DNA of 64,000 nucleotides from DASRAA01 sp963814165. GTDB taxonomy: Bacteria > Acidobacteriota > Terriglobia > Terriglobales > Acidobacteriaceae. Position numbers and translations under genes: made by a program. The notes beneath the pieces are model-generated. The model was not told the origin of the DNA, searched no databases, and saw nothing but the letters and a program-made list of their open reading frames with translations. Below, piece after piece: positions 45,403-55,019 of the stretch (position 1 is the first letter of the stretch; each line of letters starts with the position of its first letter). The stretch lies in assembly GCA_963814165.1 (NCBI GenBank), contig CAWFBW010000004.1, positions 62,001-126,000 of the forward strand, read 5' to 3'.

Positions 45403-45780
45403 CTACGGCAAAAGCCTCGCCGCCCGCGCTCCCAACCACACCATGGCAAACCCGACCAGTATGCTGGAGCCCAGATACAACAGCCCAACGCCGAATTCGC
45501 CGTCCTGGAGCACGCGCATGGTTTCGTACTCAAAAGTCGAAAACGTGGTGTACGCGCCGATGAACCCGATGACGATGATGAAGAGCCAATGGGCGTCGAG
45601 CACGCCGCGTTCGGCCAGCAGGTACATGAAGAAGCCGATGAGGAAGCAGCCGCTTACGTTGATCAGAAACGTGCCGTAGGGAAAGCGCAGTCCCAGGCGC
45701 TGGGTGACAAACAACCCCACCCAGTAGCGCGAGACCGCACCGGCAAAACCGCCCATGCCGACCAAGAGATATTTGTGCAT
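45403..45780 (-). CDS. crcB: Fluoride ion channel CrcB/FluC
   Basis: This 125-residue membrane protein has four hydrophobic helices. It carries the family motifs GGFAGAVSRY near the start and GAYTTFSTFEYE in helix three, which lines the fluoride pore. It exports fluoride and protects the cell from fluoride toxicity. AGGA precedes the ATG. A fluoride riboswitch lies in its leader at 45911-45966, which independently supports the assignment. Confidence 0.95.
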   Translation of the reverse strand: MHKYLLVGMGGFAGAVSRYWVGLFVTQRLGLRFPYGTFLINVSGCFLIGFFMYLLAERGVLDAHWLFIIVIGFIGAYTTFSTFEYETMRVLQDGEFGVGLLYLGSSILVGFAMVWLGARAARLLP

Positions 45781-45910
45781 TGTGTAGTCCTGTCCGTTCG
45801 TCGCCCGGCCTTCCGCAAAATGGCAGAAAAAGCTGGGGCACCCTGGAACTTCTAATTCTGTTGGAAACGCGTGAGAGTTACGGCAGGCACAACTCCCCCA
45901 AGCGAACCCT

Positions 45911-45966
45911 GGTAGGAGTCATCTTCCCCGGTAAGGGGGCGGTTAAGGGTGAACTCCAACACCCAC
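45911..45966 (-). promoter_or_regulatory. Fluoride riboswitch (crcB motif)
   Basis: Read on the minus strand, the leader contains GGGTGTTGGAGTTCACCC, then TTAACCGCC, then GATGACTCCTACC. These are the conserved blocks of the crcB RNA in the right order, with the GGGT/ACCC stem intact. It lies about 130 bases before the crcB ATG. A GGGGGAGT downstream (about 45892-45900) can pair with the GACTCC of the aptamer and could form the alternative structure. Confidence 0.9.
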
Positions 45967-46014
45967 GCGATAATTATGCGGAATCTCAGGTCACGAGGTC
46001 AATTTGCTTTCGCA

Positions 46015-46464
46015 TCACCCGAGGTTTTCATCCAGCGGCACGTTCGGGGTAACCAGGTATTGCTTGGCTTTCTCCTGTAACTCGAGCGTCAGCGGCACGC
46101 TCTTGCCCGTATCGAGGCTGGCGCGCACCGCCACGCTGTCGCAGGTGGCGATCATGCGTCCGCTTTCGGCGTCGAACATCTGGTGCAGGAAGCGAAAATA
46201 CTTTTCGCCCACGGCGACGAAACCGCTCTTGATCTCGACCAGTTCGCCGCCTCGCAATTCCTCGAGGAATTGGTAGTTCTGGCGCACGATGGCGATGCGC
46301 AGGTTTTGCTGCTTGATGGATGCCGGCGTCACGCCGATGGCGCGCAGCAGGAACCAGGTTGCCTGGTCGAAGCGCGACACGTACATCTGCGAGTTCATGT
46401 GGCTGGTGAAGTCGTACTCGGAGGCCAGCACCGCGCCCTTAAACGTGTTTACCCATTCCGCCAT
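46015..46464 (-). CDS. Acyl-CoA thioesterase (4-hydroxybenzoyl-CoA thioesterase fold)
   Basis: This 149-residue hot-dog-fold protein has the 4HBT-type pattern: SEYDFTSHMNSQMYVSRFDQ near the start, then a YQFLEELRGGELVEI strand pair. It would hydrolyse aromatic or acyl-CoA thioesters. Its position, 40 bp after the alpha/beta hydrolase gene in the box cluster, suggests it releases CoA from benzoyl-CoA-pathway intermediates. That role is known from other box clusters and inferred here. Confidence 0.82.
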   Translation of the reverse strand: MAEWVNTFKGAVLASEYDFTSHMNSQMYVSRFDQATWFLLRAIGVTPASIKQQNLRIAIVRQNYQFLEELRGGELVEIKSGFVAVGEKYFRFLHQMFDAESGRMIATCDSVAVRASLDTGKSVPLTLELQEKAKQYLVTPNVPLDENLG

Positions 46465-46503
46465 GATTTGCGCCTTTCGCTATTCGCTCTACGCTACCAG
46501 CCG

Positions 46504-47353
46504 TCAGCTTTCAGAATTCAAAAAGAGATCCGTGTCATCCGTGGCGATCGCGTGCTTGCTTTTGATTCTCGCCATGAACTCCGCCATCTTCGCCAGAGTC
46601 GCTTCACGCTGGTCGCGGTGCGGCGAGTGCCCGCAGTCGGGCAGCATCGACAATTCAGCGCCCGGCACATTCGCAACGATGGTGTCCACCTGGGCGCGCG
46701 TGCCGTACTCGTCCTGTTCGCCTTGGATGCACAGCACCGGGCAGCGAATGGCGTCGAGATACGACTCGATGTTCCACGGCGCGAAACCGGGGATCGAGCC
46801 AGATGTCGTTCCATGCCCAGAAGGTCGCGTCCACATGCGCGTGGTAGCACCCTAACCTGGCGCGAAGATTCGTCGTCTCGTAGGCGACTTTTGCGGCCGC
46901 AATACTCTTGATGCTCAGGTCTTCCACAAACACGTGCGGCGCTTCGAGAATCAAGGCCCGCACCCGCTCGGGATACTTGCCCGCAAAGATCAGGGCGATG
47001 GAGCCGCCATCACTGTGGCCGAGCAGAATGGGGTGCGCGATGCCGAGCTTGTCGAGCAGTTCCGGCAGCACGACTTCGCCTTCGTGGTGCATGAAGCTGA
47101 CCGGGCGCTTCTCTGCTTGCTTGTCCGATTCGCCGTGCCCGTAGCGCGAGTACACCAGCACGCCGCATCCGGTGCGCGCGGCCAGCGCGTGAGGGAAGTC
47201 TCTCCACAGCGCGATGGAGCCCAACCCCTCGTGCAGCATGACGATGGTTGGCGCGGTGGCGTCGCGCGGCTCGAGCCAGAGCGTTTCGAGCCGACGGCCG
47301 TCCACCACAACTTCGCCGAGTTTTGCTTCGAGCGTCGGGTCTATTGCGCTCAT
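46504..47353 (-). CDS. Alpha/beta hydrolase of the box cluster, one frame break
   Basis: This hydrolase has the HEGLGSIALW oxyanion region, the nucleophile elbow LLGHSDGGSIAL and the catalytic histidine in DCGHSPHRDQ. One extra base near 46785 breaks the frame; without it the protein is 282 residues. Its ATG overlaps the flavodoxin stop by four bases (ATGA at 47350-47353), so translation is coupled. Alpha/beta hydrolases are regular members of box clusters, where they may handle ring-cleavage side products or thioesters. Confidence 0.85.
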
Positions 47354-47856
47354 GGTTCCGCCGCTACGTCGCCCCGCTGTTCGCGGAACGACGCTAACGA
47401 CGCCTCCATCGCTTCCGCCCAAGACACGACCCATTGCGCGGCGATTTCTTCCGGCAACGTGCCCGAACTGGCGTCGTGTTTAACGATCTCGCCCACGCGC
47501 CGCGCGCCCAGTTCGGTCAGCAGCGTGTCGAAGCGAATTCCGCCTTCGCAAAACGTGTCGCGATAGGTGATGTCGCCGAGCGCGAACACGCCGTAGGTCA
47601 CCGCCGAAAGATCGGGCCGGTCGCGCTCGAGGCTGGCAAAGAACTCCTGCGCATTGTCGGGCACATCGCCCTGGCCGTAGGTCGAGGTGCAGATGAGAAA
47701 TGTGCCGCCACCCGGGAAAACACCGGCGTCGAGGTCGTCCATCATGCGGATGGTGGCGGCGTGGCCAGCGGCCTCAAGCGCAGTCTGCGCCTCCTGCGCC
47801 ACCATTTCGGCGGTGCCGGTCATGGTGCCCACCAGAATGGTGAGATTCAGCGCCAC
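47350..47856 (-). CDS. Flavodoxin-like protein of the box cluster
   Basis: This 168-residue protein has a flavodoxin fold: the FMN phosphate loop ILVGTMTGTAEMVA, the STYGQGDVPDNA loop and the FALGDITY segment. It should carry electrons on bound FMN. It is the first gene of the three-gene minus-strand unit divergent from boxR. Because no BoxA reductase is present in the window, it is a candidate for part of the BoxB electron supply; that is inference. Confidence 0.88.
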   Translation of the reverse strand: MALNLTILVGTMTGTAEMVAQEAQTALEAAGHAATIRMMDDLDAGVFPGGGTFLICTSTYGQGDVPDNAQEFFASLERDRPDLSAVTYGVFALGDITYRDTFCEGGIRFDTLLTELGARRVGEIVKHDASSGTLPEEIAAQWVVSWAEAMEASLASFREQRGDVAAEP

Positions 47857-47921
47857 GCTACGCTCGTTACGTTGAGGACGAAGTTTTTCTGGCCATCGAA
47901 ACTAACTCTGACATTCGCCGT

Positions 47922-47965
47922 ATTATACGTGTCGATCGGAAGTATAATGCCTGCACTGCCGCGCA
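47922..47965. promoter_or_regulatory. Divergent box promoters with shared inverted repeat
   Basis: ATTATAC (47922-47928) and GTATAAT (47942-47948) are perfect inverted copies. They provide a TATAAT -10 on the minus strand for the flavodoxin operon and one on the plus strand for boxR. TGCA follows at 47952-47955 and again at 47978-47981. TGCA repeats are reported targets of BoxR/BzdR-type regulators, so autoregulation is likely. Confidence 0.55.
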
Positions 47966-47998
47966 CACGGCGGCATTCTGCAAGGTGTAGTGCTACGT

Positions 47999-48913
47999 AT
48001 GTCTGACGATGGCGCAAGTTCGTCTCGCGTGAACTCCAGTCACGACGCTGCGGCCGACGCGGGCTTTTTGAAATTGCTGGGCGATCGTGTGCGCGAAGCC
48101 CGCGCTAGCCGCGGCATGACTCGCAAGATTCTGGCGCGCGATTCCGGTGTGTCGGAACGCTACCTGGCGCAACTGGAAGGCGGACAGGGCAACATTTCAA
48201 TCCTGCTGCTGCGCGACATTGCGCGGGCGCTCGACATTCGGCTGGAAGCCTTGGTGGTCGACGGACCTCAGCCGTCCGTGGACCTGGTTCATGCAGTCGA
48301 GTTCCTGCGCCGATTGCCGACGCTTGAACTTCTGCAAGCCCGGCAACTGCTGGTCAAGCACTTTGGCGGATTCGATCAAGCCAAGCGGCGCGATCGAATC
48401 GCGTTGATCGGGCTGCGCGGTGCGGGGAAGTCCACCGTCGGCGCCCAGCTGGCCGAACAGCTCGGAGTTCCGTTTCTACGAACTGGATCGCCTGATTGAG
48501 CAAGACGGCGGGTGTATCGCTTAGCGTGATTTTCGAGCTTTACGGACAGAGCGGATTTCGGCGCCTCGAGCGCCGCTGCCTTGATGACGTCGTTGAACAA
48601 AATCCACGATTCGTGCTGGCTACCGGCGGCAGCCTGGTCTCGGAGCCTGCGACCTTTGAGCGCCTGCTGACACGCCTGCTACACCGTGTGGCTCAAAGCA
48701 ACTCCCGAAGATCATATGCAGCGGGTGGTAGCGCAGGGAGACATGCGTCCCATGGCCGACAATCGCGAGTCGATGGAAGACTTGCAGCGCATTCTCGATG
48801 CGCGCGAGCCGCTGTATCGCAAGGCCGACGCAGTGATCGACACCAGTGCGGCGGGAATAAAGCAAAGTGTCGAGCAGATCGGCGAGATGCTGGCAGGAAG
48901 CAGTGGCAGGTAG
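47999..48913 (+). CDS. boxR: BoxR: benzoyl-CoA-responsive regulator (HTH plus shikimate kinase-like domain), three frame breaks
   Basis: The N-terminal XRE-type helix-turn-helix (VREARASRGMTRKILARDSG) is joined by a linker to a shikimate-kinase-like domain with P-loop GLRGAGKSTVG (about residue 138). This combination is characteristic of BoxR/BzdR, where the kinase-like domain senses benzoyl-CoA. Extra bases near 48474, 48511 and 48672 break the frame. Removing them restores FYELDRLIEQDGG, ATGGSLVSEPATFERLL and VWLKATPEDHMQ and gives 303 residues, the normal length. It lies upstream of boxC and boxB and divergent from the flavodoxin operon. Confidence 0.92.
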
Positions 48914-48918
48914 AAGTT

Positions 48919-48965
48919 TGCAGCATGCTTGCTGGGCTTTTGGGTCAAACCTGCACTATAATGCA
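48919..48965 (+). promoter_or_regulatory. Putative boxC promoter with TGCA repeats
   Basis: TATAAT at 48957-48962 is bracketed by TGCA at 48952-48955 and 48962-48965, spaced exactly 10 bp, with a third TGCA at 48919-48922. A BoxR dimer bound here would cover the -10 and block RNA polymerase. The elements are seen; binding is inferred from known BoxR/BzdR operators. Confidence 0.5.
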
Positions 48966-49044
48966 TCTATCTGAAGTGGGGAACCGCGATTCAAGTTGTG
49001 TCGTTTGACCGCTTGGCCGCTCGTCTGAGGAGATACTTAACCGC

Positions 49045-50715
49045 ATGCTCAAAGTGAATGATTCGGAATGTGTCACGTTCGACGTGGCCGAGCGGGGAGT
49101 ATCGCCATTGGCGGCTGACCATCGACGGCCGCGTGGCCACGCTCGCCATGAACGTGGACGAAGACGGCGGCCTGCGCCCGGGGTACAAGCTCAAGCTGAA
49201 CTCGTACGACCTCGGCGTGGATATCGAGCTGCACGACATTCTGCAGCGCATCCGCTTCGAGCATCCCGAGGTGGCGTGCGTGGTGCTGACCAGCGCGCGC
49301 GAGCGCATGTTCTGTGCCGGCGCGAACATTTACATGCTGGGCACGTCGTCGCATGCGTGGAAGGTCAACTTCTGCAAGTTCACCAACGAGACGCGCAATG
49401 GCATGGAGGACTCCAGCCTGCACGATGGGCTGAAGTTTCTTGCCGCCATCAACGGGACCTGCGCGGGCGGCGGGTATGAGCTGGCGCTTGCCTGCGACGA
49501 GATTCTGCTGGTGGATGATCGCTCCAGCGCGGTGAGTTTGCCTGAGGTTCCGCTGCTGGGCGTGCTGCCGGGCACAGGCGGACTGACGCGGCTGGTGGAC
49601 AAGCGCAAAGTGCGCCGCGACCTCGCTGATGTTTTCTGCACCAATCCCGACGGCGTGAAGGGCGAGCGGGCAAAGCAGTGGGGGCTGGTGGATGAGATTG
49701 CACCGCCGGCGAAGTTTGGCGAGTTGGTGCGCTCGCACGCGCAACAAGCTGGTGGCGCGTTCGACGCGTTCAGCGGACGCGAAAGGGATCAAACTGAATC
49801 CGCTGCAGCGCACGATCGACGAGAACGGGTATCACTACCAGTACGTGGATGTGACGTTCGATCGCGCGGCGCGCACAGCGACGCTGACGGTGCGGGCGCC
49901 GGAAGGCAAGCAGCCGAGCTACGCTGCAAGAGATTCACGAAGCCGGCGACCAGTGGTGGCCGCTGGCCATGGCGCGCGAGCTCGACGACGCCATCCTGAT
50001 GCTGCGGACGAATGAGCTGGAACTCGGGCTGGTGCTGCTGAAGACGACCGGCAGTCATCGAGGCCGTGCTGGCAAGTGATGCGGTGATGCTGGAGCATCG
50101 CCACGACTGGCTGGTGCGCGAAACCATCGGACTGTTGCGGCGAACGCTGGCGCGGCTGGATGTGTCGTCGCGCAGCCTGTACGCGATCATCGAGCCGGGA
50201 TCGTGCTTTGCCGGCATATTGCTGGAACTGGCGCTGGCAGCCGACCGCAGCTACATGCTGGCGCTGCCGGAAGAAGAGGAATCGCCGAAGATCGCGCTCG
50301 ATGCATTCAACTTCGACATGTTGCCGGCGGTGAACGGACGCTGCCGCCTGGAAACACGGTTCTGCGGCGATCCCGGCAAGGCTGGTCCAACTGGAGGAGC
50401 GGCAAGGCCAAGCGCTGGGGCCAGAAGAGGCGCTGGAACTCGGCCTGGTCACGTTTGCACCCGACGATCTCGATTGGGAAGACGAAGTGCGCATCGCTAT
50501 CGAAGAGCGCGCATCGCTTTCGCCTGACGCACTCACCGGCATGGAGGCCAGCTTGCGCTTCCCCGGCGACGAGACGCTGGAGACGAAAGTCTTCGGGCGG
50601 CTTGTCGGCATGGCAGAACTGGGTGTTCGTCCGTCCGAATTCCACCGGCGAACATGGCGCGCTGAAGTTGTTCGGCAGCGGATCGAAGGCGAAGTTCAAT
50701 TGGGAGAGGGTGTAG
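49045..50715 (+). CDS. boxC: BoxC: benzoyl-CoA-dihydrodiol/epoxide lyase, six frame breaks
   Basis: BoxC opens the epoxidised benzoyl-CoA ring to 3,4-dehydroadipyl-CoA semialdehyde and formate. The crotonase core is unmistakable: DEDGGLRPGYKLKLNSYDL, CKFTNETRNGMEDSS, NGTCAGGGYELALACDEI and VPLLGVLPGTGG. The second half has QWWPLAMARELDDAILMLRT and VRETIGLLRRTLARLDVSSR. Extra bases near 49096, 49738, 49924, 50052, 50373 and 50610 break the frame. Removing six bases gives 555 codons, matching the family's usual 550-560. It ends WERV, 82 bp before boxB, and both are probably one transcript. Confidence 0.94.
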
Positions 50716-50797
50716 GCTGGCAAAGATTGTTCGAACCCAGGTTAGCGCCCCAAAAGCGGGGCGCGAACCTGGGGCACCCGAATTGGGAGAGAGTGTA

Positions 50798-52223
50798 ATG
50801 AGCATCAATTATCAGGACCGGATTCCGAACAATGTCGATCTGGGCTCGAACCGCACCTTGCAGCGCGCGCTGGAGCACTGGCAGCCGGAATTTCTGAAGT
50901 GGTGGCAAGATCTGGGACCGAAGGACTTTCAGGTGGCCGACGTGTACCTGCGCACCGCGACCTCGGTGGATGCCAAGGGCTGGGCGACGTATGGCTACGT
51001 GCGCATGCCGGAATATCGCTGGGGCATTTTCCTGAATGAGCGCGATCCCGACCGGCGCATTGGCTTCGGCGACAGCTATGGGCAGGAAGTCTGGCAGCAG
51101 ATTCCCGGCGAGTATCGCGCCACGTTGCGGCGACTGATCGTGACGCAGGGCGACACGGAGCCCGCGTCGGTAGAGCAGCAGCGAATGCTGGGCCACACCG
51201 CGCCGTCAATTTATGACTTGCGCAACTTGTTTCAGGTGAACGTGGAAGAAGGCCGCCACCTGTGGGCGATGGTGTATCTGCTGCACGCCTACTTCGGGCG
51301 CGACGGCCGCGAAGAAGCCGAGGAGTTGCTGGAGCGGCATTCGGGCGACGCCAACAAGCCACGCATTCTGGGGACTTTCAATGAGCCTATCCGCGACTGG
51401 CTCAGCTTCTTCATGTTCACGTATTTCACCGACCGCGACGGGAAGTTCCAGCTCAAGTCGCTGGCGGAGTCGAGCTTCGATCCTTTGGCGCGCACCTGCC
51501 AGTTCATGCTGACGGAAGAAGCGCACCACATGTTCGTAGGCGACACCGGCATCAACCGCGTGGTCCGGCGCACGCTCGAAGTCATGCAGGAGCTGAACAC
51601 CGATGACCCACAGGCGATCCGCAACGCGGGAGCGATTGATTTGCCGACGGTGCAAAAGTATCTGAACTTCTGGTTCACTTCCTCGCTGGATTTGTTCGGC
51701 TCGGAAACTTCATCGAACGCAGCGTCCTATTTCGCCAACGGGTTGAAGGGGCGTCCGGACGAGGCGCAGTACGAAGACCACATCGCCAGCGAACAGTTCT
51801 ATGAGTTGCAGTTGCCCGACGGCAGCGGCGGCACCAAGACGCGAGCAGATCCCCATGCGCAACGCCATGAACGAGGTCACGCGCTCGTCGTACGTGCGCG
51901 ACTGCGAAATCGGCGTCAAACGCTGGAACCGCGTGATCGAGAAGGCCGGGCACACGTTCCGCCTCTCGCTGCCGAGCACGCGTTTCCGCCGCAACATCGG
52001 CAACTGGGCGGGCGTGCCCACCACTCCTGAAGGTGTGCCCATCACAGCGGAGCAATTTGACGCGCACAAGCACGAATGGCTGCCCGGCGACGGTGACCAG
52101 GCGTACATCATGAGCCTGATGCAGGGCGTGAACCAGCCGGGCAAGATGGCGGCGTGGATCGCGCCGCCCGACCGCGGCATCAACAACAATCCAGTGGATT
52201 ACGAGTACGTGAAGCTGCACTGA
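50798..52223 (+). CDS. boxB: BoxB: benzoyl-CoA 2,3-epoxidase oxygenase subunit, one frame break
   Basis: BoxB is the di-iron monooxygenase that epoxidises benzoyl-CoA with O2. Conserved segments include INYQDRIPNNVDLGSN, YRWGIFLNERDPDR and FFMFTYFTDRDGKFQLKS. Two ExxH di-iron motifs are in place: EEGRH (E151, H154) and EEAHH (E241, H244), with E121 as a further ligand candidate. One extra base near 51840 breaks the frame before REQIPMRNAMNEVTRSSYVR; without it the protein is 474 residues, as expected. GGGAGAGAG precedes the ATG. Its reductase partner BoxA is not present in the window. Confidence 0.97.
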
Positions 52224-52346
52224 TCGCGCCGCCACTGCCTACTCGCGGGGCGTCGAGTCCGATTCCCGTGCTTCGCCGCGCGGTTTCGGGTTAGACTTTT
52301 GAGCAAGACGCTCGGCTCGTAGTCGCATGCTGCCGCTTCCGTGAAA

Positions 52347-52890
52347 ATGACCCGCTCCCACAATGTCGGAGATCCGCAGAAACGCCACGACCACCATCGG
52401 GGGCTACGCACGGTTGCCATTGTGGAGGCGCTCAAGGGCGTTCTGGTGGTGGTGGCGGGATTTGTTTTTGTCGAGGTGATTCGCCGCGACGTTGACCTGC
52501 AGGACGCCACGCTGAACCTGCTCTACGTGCTGCACATCGATCCCGACCGCCGCATTTCCCTCGCCTTACTTCACGCGGCCGAGCGCATGAGCGATGCCAA
52601 CTTGCTGTACGTGGTAGCGATCGTACTGAGCTATTCCAGCCTGCGTTTCGTGGAATCGTACGGACTGTGGCGACAGCGGGCATGGGCCGAGTGGCTGGCC
52701 ATTGTATCGGGCGCGATCTATCTTCCATTCGAACTCATCGCGCTCATCCGCCATCCGAGCCGCGGTGCATTGGGCGGTCTTGTTAGTCAATATCGCGATC
52801 GTGGTTTACATCGCGTGGGTGCGATGGGACGAGATAAAGCAGCGGCAGCGCGGGTCTGGGGCGATACGACTGGTGCGAGACGGGGATTAA
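52347..52890 (+). CDS. DUF2127 family membrane protein, one frame break
   Basis: This protein has four predicted membrane segments: VEALKGVLVVVAGFVFVEVI, then NLLYVVAIVLSYSSLRFVES, then WLAIVSGAIYLPFELIALI, then a last helix WAVLLVNIAIVVYIAW in a shifted frame. One extra base near 52761 explains the shift; the restored length is about 180 residues. DUF2127 proteins have no established function. The start is ATG 52347 or GTG 52341. It follows boxB by 120 bp and may or may not belong to that transcript. Confidence 0.75.
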
Positions 52891-52951
52891 GGGTCCACAG
52901 TTTCCCGACGGACGATTACGGATTGGCCGCCCACTCCGCTGTTGAGACTCA

Positions 52952-54113
52952 CTATTCCGGCAAGACCTCTAACAGAATCCGCGCCACGTTTTCGCCCATC
53001 ACGAGGCGGATGTCATCCTCCGACATTCCCTGCTGCAACAATGCTTCGGTGATCAGTGCCATGCCGCTTGAGTCGAACGGCTCGATCACAGCGCCATCGA
53101 AGTCGGAGCCCAGTCCAACGTGCTCAGCGCCGACGACGCCGACGGTGTAGCGAATGGCTCGCGCGATCGACGCGGCATCGGTGCCGCAGGTCGCGACGTC
53201 CCAGAAACCGACGCCGATCACCCCGCCGGTAGCGGCGACGGCGCGAAGCTGGTCGTCGGTAAGATTGCGATTGTTGTCGCATACGCCCTTGACGCCGGTG
53301 TGAGAAACGACGACCGGCTTGGTAGCCAACGCGGTCACGTCGCGCAGCGTGTCGGCCGAGGCATGCGCCACGTCGATCAGCATGCCACGGGCTTCCATTT
53401 GCTTCACCCACTCGCGGCCCAGAGGAGTGAGTCCGCCCTTGACTGCTCCTGCCGCTGAGCCGCCGATGGCGGTGTCGGTGAAGTGCGAGGGCGACATCAT
53501 GCGAAAGCCGGCGTTGTAGAGCGCATCGAGGTTGGTCGAGGTCGCCCTCCAAAGGCTGCGCACCTTCCGTGCCGAGAAACGCGGCTACGACGTGCGACCC
53601 TGCCTGCCGCTGCTTCAGGAAGTTCTCCACATCGCCACGGGTGCGCAGCAACACCATCTGACCGTTGGAGGCATCCACGAACTTCTGCAAGCGGCCAGCC
53701 TGGTAAAGAGCAACTTCTTTCGGACTGCCGAGGGTTTTCAGCGGCCAGCCTTGCAGAATTCCGATGTACGGAACCAGGTCACTGGTGGCTTCGTTGCGGT
53801 CGATATTGATGCCGCGCGGAATGGTGCTGAACACGGTGAACGCCTGAATGCCGACGTTGCCCTGGATCAGTCGCGGTAAATCGATGTGGCCGGCGCGGCT
53901 CGCTTGCAGCAAGTTGCGGCCCCACAGCAGCGAATCGGCGTGCATGTCGGCAACCAGCAGCGTTTTGTGCAGAGCCTCGGCTGCAGCCGACACATGATAT
54001 GGGCCGGGTTGCAGTGTGTGGTTCTGTTGTCGCTCCAGGATCGATGGACCAATCAGGCGCACAACAACCAGTAGCAAACCGAGTATGACGAGTACCGTCA
54101 GCAGCTTTTTCAT
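52952..54113 (-). CDS. Membrane dipeptidase (M19 family), one frame break
   Basis: This anchored zinc dipeptidase has an N-terminal membrane helix (LLTVLVILGLLLVVVRLIG), the first metal site VADMHADSLLW, GTEGAQPLEG, MSPSHFTDT, the VVSHTGVKGVCDNNRNLTD segment and the GLGSDFDGAV motif. One extra base near 53535 breaks the frame at GDLDNLDALYNAGF; the restored protein has 386 residues. Family members cleave dipeptides, including D-Ala-containing ones, outside the cytoplasm. It is convergent with the DUF2127 gene and divergent from cutC. Confidence 0.92.
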
Positions 54114-54247
54114 CGCCGCCAGCCTAACACTTGAGGGCGGGAGACGCGTGATTTTCTGGGTGCATCGACGTTTCGCGCCAAGTCTGGACCACTCGACGAA
54201 GAGGCCGCCACGGTCTATCGTAATCTCGATCGAATCGAGGTGTCAGT

Positions 54248-55010
54248 GTGTCCCGCATCCTGCTGGAGATTGTTGCCTCCACCGTGGAGGACTGCCTGGC
54301 CGCCGAGAGCGGCGGCGCTGACCGCATCGAGTTGTGCGCGGCCATCGCCACCGGCGGACTCACGCCGTCGCTGGGAACGCTGATCGAAGCGAAGAAGCGC
54401 GTTCGCATCCCAATCATGGCGATGGTGCGACCGCGCGCGGGAGGCTTCTGCTACTCCGACGAAGACTTCCACGTCATGCGGCGCGACGCCGACGCTGCTG
54501 CTGGAGCACGGGGCCGACGGCATCGTCTTCGGCATTCTGCACGCGGATGGCAGCCTCGACACGACGCGGTGCGGCAAGATGCTGGAACTCGCAGGGGAAA
54601 AGCAGACAGTCTTTCATCGCGCGTTTGACGTAGTGTCCGATCCTCTCCGGGCCCTCGACGAACTCGCTGATCTCGGCTTCACCCGAGTGCTCACCAGCGG
54701 CCAAAAGAAAACGGCTGCCGACGGGCACCATCGCCTGCGCCAGTTGATTCTGCACGCGAACGGTCGCATCGAAATTCTGCCCGGCGGAGGAATTCGTCCG
54801 CACAATGTGCACCAGTTGATGGAAGCCACCGGATGCACGCAGGTCCATCTGACGGCGTTCTCCTCGCGGTGCGATCCGTCGACTTCCAACGGGCCGATCA
54901 CCTTCGGCAGCATTCCGGGCGCGCCGAAGTCGTCGTATGAGTGCGTGGACCTGGAGGCCGTGCGACGCATGCGCGAAACGCTGGATTACATCGGCGAAAC
55001 TGAGAAATAG
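54248..55010 (+). CDS. cutC: Copper homeostasis protein CutC, one frame break
   Basis: The CutC TIM-barrel signature is clear: LEIVASTVEDCLAAESGGAD, RIELCAAIATGGLTPSLG, MVRPRAGGFCYSDED, then DGIVFGILHADGSLD and GRIEILPGGGIRPHN. One extra base near 54492 breaks the frame; without it the protein has 253 residues. A role in copper handling is traditional but disputed for bacterial CutC. The GH47 gene starts 9 bp downstream, so the two are co-transcribed. Confidence 0.92.
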
Positions 55011-55019
55011 GGGACGAGC

